From positions 1 through 55,824 of the forward strand of contig JADHPT010000012.1 in NCBI GenBank assembly GCA_016778305.1: a DNA stretch of 55,824 nt, in the 5' to 3' direction. The notes beneath the pieces are model-generated. The model was not told the origin of the DNA. It made no database searches and was given only the letters and a program-made list of their open reading frames with translations. The first letter of the stretch is position 1. Every line of letters starts with the position of its first letter. A program made the translations under genes and the position numbers. This stretch comes from Candidatus Poseidonia sp. (lineage in GTDB: Archaea; Thermoplasmatota; Poseidoniia; Poseidoniales; Poseidoniaceae). This document shows, in pieces, positions 1 to 6,699 of this stretch.

Positions 1-18
1 TACCCTTAGCGATGCATG

Positions 19-44
19 CGTACACAAGGGCCCCCTTGTGTACG
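19..44. repeat. 12-bp inverted repeat, GC-rich hairpin
   Basis: Positions 19-30 (CGTACACAAGGG) and 33-44 are perfect reverse complements separated by two bases. It lies 40 bp beyond the 3' end of the GH1 gene and near the window edge, so the gene on the other side is unseen. It could be an RNA hairpin at the end of a transcript or an operator for a dimeric regulator. No T-run follows in either direction, which argues against a classical archaeal terminator. Confidence 0.6.
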
Positions 45-84
45 GTCCGGAATATCTTAGAAAAAACGCCGCGTGAAGGTCGCA

Positions 85-1422
85 TCAATTTGACGAAATG
101 ATCTCTTTGTACACTTCGCCACTTGCCCTCAACGTACGTTCTTGTGTTTCAAAATCAACGTGGTACAGACCAAATCTCATCGAGTAGCCTTCCGCCCATT
201 CAAAATTATCCATGAGCGACCAATGATGGTATGATCGCACGTTGTAGCCGTCCTTGATCGCCTGTGAGAGAACCCATAGGTGCCGTTTCAGGTGCTCTGG
301 TCGCAATGCATCACTAGCATCGGCAACACCGTTTTCGGTAATTTCAATGGGTACATCAAGGGGTGCGAGGAACTCAATGGCCCGGCGAAAACCTTCAGCA
401 TACATCGGATAACCAAACTCGGTAGCCACCTCTTGGTCCCTCTTTGGAAAGTTCAAATTCCGAAGAGAAACTATGGACAGGCCCGTCAGCACGTGTGTGT
501 AATAGTTGAGTCCGATGAAATCAAGTGAATTCTTTGCTTCAGGAATCTTAGCGAAGAGCATACGACCCTTCATGATCCCGTTGCGCCATGCTCCGTTCCA
601 GAGCCATTCGAGCAGCCTCGACAAGGGCCAATCAATCGGACTCCACCGGTTTCGTGGGTCAAATAATGTGACGTTCTTGGCCATGCCAATCTGAACCTCA
701 GGACGTTTAGCCTTCAGCGAATGGTACACTTTTGCATGAGCCAGCATGAGATGGCGCATCACCCGAAGCGTCAGGCGTGGAGAACGTCGCCCTGGTGGAA
801 ACATACCGAGCCCGTAACCCATTGTTGAGAATACGGTAGGTTCGTTGATGGTCACCCAAGTGTCCACGCGATCTGAAAGAGCATCGAAAACGCGCTCGCA
901 ATAGCTAAGAAATGTTGCAATGTTCTCTTTCTTGGTGAATCCACCTCTTGCCTCCCACCACTGTGGGTGAGAGAAATGATGCAAGGTGATGATCGGGCGG
1001 ATGTTACGGGCGAGAAGCTCGTCGATCATCGCTGAATAGGTCTGCAGTGCTGCGTCGTCCCATCGACCAGGTTCCGGCTCCAAGCGACTCCATTCAATTG
1101 AACAACGATACGAGGTAATCCCGAGATCGCTGAGCAGTTGAAAGTCACCCTTCCACCGATTCCAATGGTCGCAGGCGGCTCCACTTTGTTCAAGACCTTT
1201 CGCTACCTCATGGATTGTCCAATTATTGCTTAATGACCCTTCAACTTGATGAGCCGCTGTAGCGGTACCCCAGTGAAAGCCCTGCGGAAAAGATACCTCG
1301 TCAGTATTGATTTGACTCCAGTCGTAATGGGGCTCAGGGTAACGGCGACGGCGGTAGCTGATGAGGCTAACTTTGAAGACCGCAAAAGCTGCAAGGGCTG
1401 CCAGGAAAAGGGTGATCCACAT
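85..1422 (-). CDS. GH1 family beta-glycosidase with N-terminal membrane anchor
   Basis: The 445-residue protein is a family 1 glycoside hydrolase, a retaining (beta/alpha)8-barrel enzyme that removes terminal beta-linked sugars. The general acid/base lies in TINEP (Glu near 194) and the nucleophile in ITENG (Glu near 363); an N-terminal FxxGxATAAHQVEG block and a C-terminal WSLMDNFEW block are also typical. An ATG at 1422 follows an in-frame TTG at 1425, and the ATG is chosen. Residues 3-22 form a hydrophobic helix followed by RRRR, which by the positive-inside rule suggests an anchored enzyme facing the cytoplasm rather than a secreted one. The natural substrate cannot be told from sequence; beta-glucosidase, beta-galactosidase or mannosidase activity are all possible. 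Confidence 0.9.
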   Translation of the reverse strand: MWITLFLAALAAFAVFKVSLISYRRRRYPEPHYDWSQINTDEVSFPQGFHWGTATAAHQVEGSLSNNWTIHEVAKGLEQSGAACDHWNRWKGDFQLLSDLGITSYRCSIEWSRLEPEPGRWDDAALQTYSAMIDELLARNIRPIITLHHFSHPQWWEARGGFTKKENIATFLSYCERVFDALSDRVDTWVTINEPTVFSTMGYGLGMFPPGRRSPRLTLRVMRHLMLAHAKVYHSLKAKRPEVQIGMAKNVTLFDPRNRWSPIDWPLSRLLEWLWNGAWRNGIMKGRMLFAKIPEAKNSLDFIGLNYYTHVLTGLSIVSLRNLNFPKRDQEVATEFGYPMYAEGFRRAIEFLAPLDVPIEITENGVADASDALRPEHLKRHLWVLSQAIKDGYNVRSYHHWSLMDNFEWAEGYSMRFGLYHVDFETQERTLRASGEVYKEIISSN

Positions 1423-1477
1423 CAAGACTCATCGACTCGCTGTGATTACCCTTGTTCTATGATCGACGTCAACGTCT

Positions 1478-1759
1478 TCAGAAGTAGAAGATGGTCGGCC
1501 CTTCACTGCCAGCAGGCGGGGCTGTGAAGAAGGCAGCAAAGCCACCCATGATTTTTCCTACTTCGGGTGTTGCTGCGTCAAAATGTTCCTTCGTGTCATA
1601 AATTGCGATGCTTGTCAATTCGCCTGGAGCTGTTTCAATGGTGCAGACCGATTGAATACCTGGCAACCCCATCATGGTTTCACGTTGGCTTTCCAAGAGT
1701 GAGATGACTTCATTCTTCTTTGAGGCGTCGTATTTGATGTGGTTGACTCTGCAATACAT
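1478..1759 (-). CDS. Small monooxygenase-like (ABM fold) protein
   Basis: This 93-residue protein has the look of a dimeric alpha/beta-barrel (antibiotic biosynthesis monooxygenase/YgiN-like): an opening beta strand (YCRVNHIKYD), a helix with a spaced pattern ending in ESQRETMMGLPGIQS, then strands with SIAIYDTKEHFDAA. Such proteins oxidise small aromatics or degrade haem without a cofactor, or simply bind ligands. The family assignment rests on length and pattern only; no catalytic residue can be named. It starts at an ATG and lies upstream of the GH1 gene on the same strand with a 55-bp gap. Confidence 0.5.
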   Translation of the reverse strand: MYCRVNHIKYDASKKNEVISLLESQRETMMGLPGIQSVCTIETAPGELTSIAIYDTKEHFDAATPEVGKIMGGFAAFFTAPPAGSEGPTIFYF

Positions 1760-1872
1760 GGTGATTCGTACAGCACGATTGATTATTATCCTTTGTTCAT
1801 CAACCTGATGCTACGGGCAAGGCATCACAAGGAGATACGCACCCGATAAACGGGCGGCTATGAAGAGGTTTT

Positions 1873-2064
1873 TCACTCGGTTTTTCGAACGCCGACGGCA
1901 TTGGGCCCTTTGGGACCTTCACCGACTTCGAACTCAACCGTGTCACCTTCGGTGATTTCACCGGTGACTTCAGACTTGTGAACGAAGAGGTCTTTTCCAT
2001 CTGCTTGTTCGATAAAGCCGAAGCCTTTGATGCGGTTGAACCATTTTACTGTACCTGTTGGCAT
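1873..2064 (-). CDS. csp: Cold-shock domain protein
   Basis: The 63-residue protein is a single cold-shock domain: [10 protein letters not shown] opening, RNP1-like KGFGFI and RNP2-like LFVHKS, and a closing [17 protein letters not shown]. These small OB-fold proteins bind single-stranded RNA or DNA and melt mRNA structure, commonly at low temperature. Csp genes are widespread in bacteria and found in only some archaea, so an old transfer from bacteria is likely. It is preceded by about 100 bp without a gene, so it probably has its own promoter. Confidence 0.95.
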   Translation of the reverse strand: MPTGTVKWFNRIKGFGFIEQADGKDLFVHKSEVTGEITEGDTVEFEVGEGPKGPNAVGVRKTE

Positions 2065-2162
2065 GAGTTGCGAGTCAAAACCTATCCTACTTGAAGTAAA
2101 CCTATGATTCCCTCATAATCTCATCGTTCACGGGCAAAACTTAAGAAACCAAGAGCCACTTT

Positions 2163-2768
2163 CTAAGGTGTTGGGAAAACGGTCACAACATCGCCTGAAG
2201 CCCACTGCTTGTGCTTCTTCATGCAGCGCTTGAATTCCTCCGACTCGAGGTGCTTGGTCAACCAAGCGTGAACGTTGACCCATGGCTGAACGTCAAACCA
2301 ACCTCGGTCGTGGTTGGCGAATTGCCGCACGAAGGGAAACAACGCATCGTTGAGTTGGGTTGCAAAGGCAGGACCCTCGCCCAATCGTACATCGAGGTCG
2401 GAGAGGTAGGCTGAGGCCAGCCTTCGCTGCTCTATTTCGTCCACGTCGTCATAGCGGTTGGGATACTTGTAGCGGTCCAGATGGAATTTGAATTCCTCAT
2501 CGTTGCGCTCCACCCAGTGCGCTTCTTCTTCGCTGAGTTCCCATTCGAGGACATGCTGCATGATCTCGAGGCTCTCCTCAATGACCGTGCCGTCGGGCAA
2601 CAAGAGCACGGGCACCGTGCCCTTGGGTGAAATCTCCATCATGTGCTCGGGACGATCGCGCAGCACGACTTCTCGGAGTTCGACCTCAAAATTGGTTCGC
2701 ACCATGGGCATCCGAGCGCGAATGGCATAGGGGCAGCGACGAAATGAATAGAGAATGGGTTGTGCCAT
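2163..2768 (-). CDS. Glutathione S-transferase-like protein
   Basis: This 201-residue protein has an N-terminal thioredoxin-like GST domain with Cys12 in RRCPYAIRAR, the cis-proline block GTVPVLLLPDG (residues 50-60) and the EESLEIMQHV block that in GSTs binds the thiol gamma-glutamyl part, followed by an all-helical C-terminal domain. The active-site Cys rather than Ser/Tyr is like omega/beta or glutaredoxin-2-type GSTs, which act as thiol reductases or dehydroascorbate-type reductases. GSTs are rare in archaea, so bacterial origin is likely. It is 15 bp downstream of gmd on the same strand and probably co-transcribed. Confidence 0.85.
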   Translation of the reverse strand: MAQPILYSFRRCPYAIRARMPMVRTNFEVELREVVLRDRPEHMMEISPKGTVPVLLLPDGTVIEESLEIMQHVLEWELSEEEAHWVERNDEEFKFHLDRYKYPNRYDDVDEIEQRRLASAYLSDLDVRLGEGPAFATQLNDALFPFVRQFANHDRGWFDVQPWVNVHAWLTKHLESEEFKRCMKKHKQWASGDVVTVFPTP

Positions 2769-2783
2769 CGTGTGGCCTCCTTC

Positions 2784-3848
2784 TCACTCTGGTGGGATCG
2801 GTGGAGCGTAGCCACCGTCAACGGCTTCCTGTACGGTGGTCATGTCGGAATCTACCATCATTTGCACCAATTCCTCAAACGAGGTCCCGGGAGTCCAACC
2901 GAGTTTCTCTTCGGCAAGAGCGGGGTCGCCAATCAGCAAATCAACCTCTGCTGGGCGGAAAAATTTGGGATTTGTGCGGACACGAACGTTTCCGTCTTGG
3001 TCGCTAGCGATGGTGTCGACACCTTCGCCCGACCACGTCAAGTTCATGCCGACATGACTGAAGGCAAGAGTGATCATGTCACGAACGCTGTGTGTTCGGC
3101 CAGTGGCAACCACGAAATCTCCGGGCGTATCCTGTTGCAGCATGCGCCATTGCATCTCAACATAATCTCCGGCGAAGCCCCAGTCTCGCTTGGCATCTAC
3201 GTTGCCAATCCACAGACATTCATCGAAGCCGTGAGCAATACGTGCGGCCGTCATGGTGACCTTTCGAGTTACAAATTCAAGACCACGTCGTGGGCTTTCG
3301 TGATTGAATAGAATACCGGTACAGGCGTACATATCGTAGGATTCACGATAGTTGCGAGTGATTTCGAAGGCGAAAACCTTGGCGCATCCATACGGCGAAC
3401 GGGGATGGAAGGGGGTGGCTTCAGTTTGTGGTACGTCGCGTACCTTGCCGTATTGCTCGGAGGAACCGGCCTGATAGAAGCGGCATGTTGGAGCATGCTT
3501 GCGAATCGCTTCGAGGCAGCGTAGTGCTCCAAGGCCAGTGATGTCTGCTGTCATCATGGGAGAGCGCCACGACTCGGGAACAAAGGACATGGCGCCCAAA
3601 TTGTAAAATTCATCAGGTTGTGTTTGTGCGACGGCGTTGTCAATGGAGTTTTGGTCAGCGAGGTCACCGTTGAGAAGGTGAAAGTTCTGGTTGGTCATCA
3701 AGTGGTTGATGAGGCTACGGCCTGAAGTTGGCTGGGATACTCGGCGGACGAGGCCGTAGACTGTGTAGCCTTTTTCGAGGAGCAATTCGGCGAGATACGA
3801 CCCGTCTTGACCGGTTACGCCAGTAATCATAGCCGTTTTGCCGCTCAT
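2784..3848 (-). CDS. gmd: GDP-mannose 4,6-dehydratase
   Basis: The 354-residue protein is an extended short-chain dehydrogenase that converts GDP-D-mannose to GDP-4-keto-6-deoxy-D-mannose, the first step toward GDP-fucose, rhamnose or related deoxysugars. Visible are the NAD(P)-binding GVTGQDG (10-16), the LVRR stretch typical of GMD, the active-site AGSSEQYGK block (Ser/Glu near 130-131) and Tyr153-xxx-Lys157 in SPYGCAK. Length matches the family. No fucose synthase gene follows, so the final sugar is unknown; divergent glycosyltransferase at 3964 suggests a role in surface glycans. Confidence 0.95.
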   Translation of the reverse strand: MSGKTAMITGVTGQDGSYLAELLLEKGYTVYGLVRRVSQPTSGRSLINHLMTNQNFHLLNGDLADQNSIDNAVAQTQPDEFYNLGAMSFVPESWRSPMMTADITGLGALRCLEAIRKHAPTCRFYQAGSSEQYGKVRDVPQTEATPFHPRSPYGCAKVFAFEITRNYRESYDMYACTGILFNHESPRRGLEFVTRKVTMTAARIAHGFDECLWIGNVDAKRDWGFAGDYVEMQWRMLQQDTPGDFVVATGRTHSVRDMITLAFSHVGMNLTWSGEGVDTIASDQDGNVRVRTNPKFFRPAEVDLLIGDPALAEEKLGWTPGTSFEELVQMMVDSDMTTVQEAVDGGYAPPIPPE

Positions 3849-3963
3849 GCTTCCCCGTTAGCGCCTCCCTTTTTCAACCGTCCCGTGAGGTGAGGGAGAG
3901 AATAGAGGAGATGCCACGCTTGTGTTCGGTAGGGTTGAAAGGGTGTGTACGGTACAGAAAATC

Positions 3964-5253
3964 ATGGCAACATCGGGTGGTGAGAAATCGAGACCCCTTC
4001 GAATCCTTATGGTACGAGCATCATTTTCCACCCTCGGTGGGGCAGAACGAGATTTACTCCAAGTAATGCGTGGTGCATCAGGGCGTTGGTCAATGGGCTT
4101 AGCGACGCTTGAGTTGACCCAAGAGGCTGAAGACCTCCTCGATGGTGCGATCGTAAAGATTTACCAGCCTGCCAAGCCTCATGTTTGGTCAAATGGAGCT
4201 CTGGCAGAATTCTCAGCGAGAACAAGTCGGAATGCGCAGAAGGCATGGGGGCAACTGAACATCCCTTGGGATGAGTACGATGCTGTACATCTCACCGCAT
4301 GCAAAGGCACGCTCGAGATTCTTCCGCATGTACCAGCGAGAATAACCGTTCACTACCACTGTTTGGAGCCCCCACGGTGGTTGTATGAGGACGTGCTTCA
4401 TCGCAAACCAAACGGCGAACTCAAAAGGCCACTCTGGATTACAAAGTTGATTTTCACCCGCCAACGGAGAAGAGACAAGGCCTTCATTCGACAACTTATC
4501 AACCGACCAAAATCATCTATTTCGGGTAATTCGTTGTGGATTCAGCGTCGAATTCATGAAGTTTATGGGCTCGAGATGAACGAGTCAAAAACAAATGGCG
4601 AACCTCCGAAACGAGACACAACCGGTCGGCCGCTTGAGGCTACACATGTCCGACCTGTCGTTGACCTCAAACACTGGCCACAGGAGCAAGACGCTACCGA
4701 AAAGCAAGAACTTTCTACCGTAGAAAACATCCCGGATGACTATGTCGTTACCGTTGGTCGAATCTCACACGGCAAGGGGACTTGGGAGTCCCTACGTTCG
4801 CTTCAAGGAACGAATCTATCGATGGTCCAAATTGGTGGAGGAGACGCAAAGGATCGTGATGATTTGATTGAGGAAGGTGCCAGAGTCGGCGTTCCAGTCG
4901 TCTGCATGCCACGTCTTTCTCAACCCGCCATGTGTGGCGTAATACGGGGAGCACGGGCCGTGGTGAGTCATGCCCACTACGAGCCTTTTGGACTAACACC
5001 AGTTGAAGCTATGGCGGTTGGAACGCCTGCTTTGATGGTGGACGAAGGGGGGTTCAATTGCACACTGTCTCGCGTCGAATCAGGTCGATTGATTCCACGA
5101 GCCGACACCGCAGCGTGGAGCAATGCTTACCGTGATGCGAAAGACCCTGTGCTTCGTGAAGCATGGGCAAAAGCTGGACGATCCTACGTTGAAGAATACT
5201 TTTCAGTTAACGTCCAAATCGAGGCCATGGAACGTATACTGGAGTGGAATTGA
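3964..5253 (+). CDS. Glycosyltransferase, GT4-like (GT-B fold)
   Basis: This 429-residue protein resembles family 4 glycosyltransferases, which move a sugar from a nucleotide or lipid donor to a glycan. The N-terminal domain starts with ILMVRASFSTLGGAERDLL, a typical acceptor-side opening; the C-terminal domain has the VGRISHGKGTWESLR strand and the donor-site E-x7-E motif EPFGLTPVEAMAVGTP. ATG at 3964 is preferred over an in-frame GTG at 3922. It is divergent from gmd with a 115-bp gap. Donor and acceptor are not predictable. Confidence 0.85.
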   Translation: MATSGGEKSRPLRILMVRASFSTLGGAERDLLQVMRGASGRWSMGLATLELTQEAEDLLDGAIVKIYQPAKPHVWSNGALAEFSARTSRNAQKAWGQLNIPWDEYDAVHLTACKGTLEILPHVPARITVHYHCLEPPRWLYEDVLHRKPNGELKRPLWITKLIFTRQRRRDKAFIRQLINRPKSSISGNSLWIQRRIHEVYGLEMNESKTNGEPPKRDTTGRPLEATHVRPVVDLKHWPQEQDATEKQELSTVENIPDDYVVTVGRISHGKGTWESLRSLQGTNLSMVQIGGGDAKDRDDLIEEGARVGVPVVCMPRLSQPAMCGVIRGARAVVSHAHYEPFGLTPVEAMAVGTPALMVDEGGFNCTLSRVESGRLIPRADTAAWSNAYRDAKDPVLREAWAKAGRSYVEEYFSVNVQIEAMERILEWN

Positions 5254-5256
5254 TTC

Positions 5257-5264
5257 TTTAAGAA
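5257..5264 (+). promoter_or_regulatory. TATA-like box for the E1/JAMM operon
   Basis: TTTAAGAA is centred about 25 bp upstream of the ATG at 5286, the spacing expected for a leaderless archaeal transcript. It lies just after the stop codon of the glycosyltransferase, which suggests that the three-gene operon is transcribed on its own. No ribosome binding site is visible before this first gene, in line with leaderless initiation. Confidence 0.4.
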
Positions 5265-5285
5265 TACTAAGATGATATTTCTTCC

Positions 5286-5921
5286 ATGAACATGAATGGC
5301 CCCTCAAGAAAGCTGCTTATTATCGGTGCAGGTGGCATCGGTACGAACCTCGTTGAACTCCTCGTGGCTGCACTTCGTCGGGTCAACCTCAGCGGCACCA
5401 TTACGATCATGGATGCGGACATCGTCGAAGCAGGTAATCTCGGACATCAACGCTACACCCAAGACGATATTGGAGAAGCCAAGGTCGTATGCCTAGCAAA
5501 ACGACTGGACGATGAAGACAGTTCCCTCCGGGTTCTTGCAAAGGATGTGAACATGCGCAGTGCTGATCAACTCGAAGGTTACGACATGGTCGTCGTGTGC
5601 GTTGACCGTCCTGAACCACGTCGTTTGGTTCACGCCCTTGAACAGTCTTGGCTTGATTTGAGGTGCAGCGGTGACGGTTGGGTCGTTCTTTCCTCTCAAT
5701 CATCTTCTGAACTTCTTGAACGAATGACGCCCGACCATGAGCCGAAAAGTTGTCAGGTTGACGGAGCGCTGGATTCAGGCAACCTCGAATTCGGATTTGC
5801 TGTTGCCGCAGCTTACGGGGCTCAGTGGGCGCTTCAACAATGGAGAGGGCATACTGCGCCGACACAGTCCATGGGCAGTTTGACCTATGGTGCACTTCGG
5901 TTCCCGGAGGTGAATGCATGA
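5286..5921 (+). CDS. E1-like/ThiF-family adenylating enzyme
   Basis: The 211-residue protein has the Rossmann fold of ThiF/MoeB/E1 enzymes, which adenylate the C-terminus of a ubiquitin-like protein. Visible are the ATP-binding GAGGIGTN (14-21), Asp43 in MDADIVEAGNL, Asn51, the basic residue in GHQRYTQDDIG, Lys66 after DIGEA, Asp107 in VCVDRPEPRR and a candidate catalytic Cys156 in EPKSCQ on the crossover side. It is shorter than MoeB (about 250) and has no paired CxxC zinc motifs, so it is a divergent branch and not the standard sulfur-transfer E1. Its stop codon overlaps the ATG of the JAMM gene. Confidence 0.85.
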   Translation: MNMNGPSRKLLIIGAGGIGTNLVELLVAALRRVNLSGTITIMDADIVEAGNLGHQRYTQDDIGEAKVVCLAKRLDDEDSSLRVLAKDVNMRSADQLEGYDMVVVCVDRPEPRRLVHALEQSWLDLRCSGDGWVVLSSQSSSELLERMTPDHEPKSCQVDGALDSGNLEFGFAVAAAYGAQWALQQWRGHTAPTQSMGSLTYGALRFPEVNA

Positions 5922-6466
5922 TTGGACTTCCCGATGCATCCGAACTCAACGTGACCGATGAGGAATGGGAAGTTGCTTGCATCGCAGCAACCGAACGGGC
6001 GGTTGACGACCCCGTTCTGCTCGATGTTCAACGGAAACTTTCCCAAGCCGACCGCTGGGACGGCGTTTACGTCCTATCGGTCATGGCTGGTTTGGAAACA
6101 TCCGTCCTGATCGACGCTGATGACCAGGTATACCTCGATTGGGGTACGGCTGGACAAGTTCGACTCCAACCTCCCGTTGGCGCTCGTATTCCTTTCAAGC
6201 TCTGGGTTCACACACACCCTCGTTTTGACGCCTACTGGAGCGGAACCGATACGGGAAGTTTGTCCCTCGGTGCTGCCATCTTGGAGAAAGCCATGGTGCT
6301 CGGTCAGCCAGGGCCAAAGCACAGTGCCAACCAATCTCTTGTAGACATTCAACAAGCCGAATATCTGGCAGATGAAGGTCCACTGTCTCAGTGGACTGAT
6401 GAAGCACCGGTCCCGTGGAGTCAATGGTATGTTGACAACAACATTACGTTGGAAGTGGAAGCATGA
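5918..6466 (+). CDS. JAMM/MPN+ metalloprotease (JAB domain)
   Basis: The 182-residue protein carries a full zinc-protease JAMM signature: His98-x-His100-x7-Ser108-x2-Asp111 in VHTHPRFDAYWSGTD, with Glu60 in AGLE as the candidate catalytic acid at a plausible distance upstream. JAMM enzymes remove ubiquitin-like modifiers or process their precursors. The start at 5918 is chosen because it sits 5 bp after GGAGG and overlaps the E1 stop codon (ATGA), although the frame stays open to 5825. Trp/Asp/Glu-rich C-terminal 50 residues are of unknown function. Coupled translation with the E1 gene strongly suggests joint action. Confidence 0.85.
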   Translation: MIGLPDASELNVTDEEWEVACIAATERAVDDPVLLDVQRKLSQADRWDGVYVLSVMAGLETSVLIDADDQVYLDWGTAGQVRLQPPVGARIPFKLWVHTHPRFDAYWSGTDTGSLSLGAAILEKAMVLGQPGPKHSANQSLVDIQQAEYLADEGPLSQWTDEAPVPWSQWYVDNNITLEVEA

Positions 6467-6699
6467 CGGTTCGACAACCTGCTGACGATGATGAATTGCG
6501 AAAGGCGATGATCGCCATCGTCACTGGCCGTAGCAAATCCATTGCTGAAGTGATTGAAGAAATCACTGGAGAAGCCCCAACAGAAGAACAGGTAGAGGCG
6601 GTACGTAATCGGCTTCACATGGCGCAGGAAGATGGAGTTCAGTTGGACATTGCTGAAATCATTGAGTCCCTCAACACCATGGCTGATGAGTGGGCCTAA
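6463..6699 (+). CDS. Small acidic helical protein of E1/JAMM operon, unknown
   Basis: I do not recognise this 78-residue protein. It overlaps the JAMM stop codon by four bases (ATGA). It is acidic and predicted almost wholly helical, with segments around ELRKAMIAIVTG, SIAEVIEEITG, EEQVEAVRNRLHMAQ and DIAEIIESLNTMADEW. It lacks the beta-grasp pattern and the C-terminal Gly-Gly of ubiquitin-like proteins, so it is probably not the modifier itself in a canonical sense. It may be an adaptor, a substrate, a toxin/antitoxin-like partner or a carrier whose C-terminus is used. The stop codon directly abuts the stop of the convergent gene at 6700. Confidence 0.8.
   Translation: MTVRQPADDDELRKAMIAIVTGRSKSIAEVIEEITGEAPTEEQVEAVRNRLHMAQEDGVQLDIAEIIESLNTMADEWA

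Noticed and set aside
2760-3311. 183-residue plus-strand frame over gmd
   Set aside because: gmd on the minus strand has full catalytic motifs, and this frame gives no recognisable protein.
5407-5982. 191-residue minus-strand frame over the E1-like gene
   Set aside because: The product is rich in Arg/Cys/His and shadow-like; the plus frame has clear E1 motifs.
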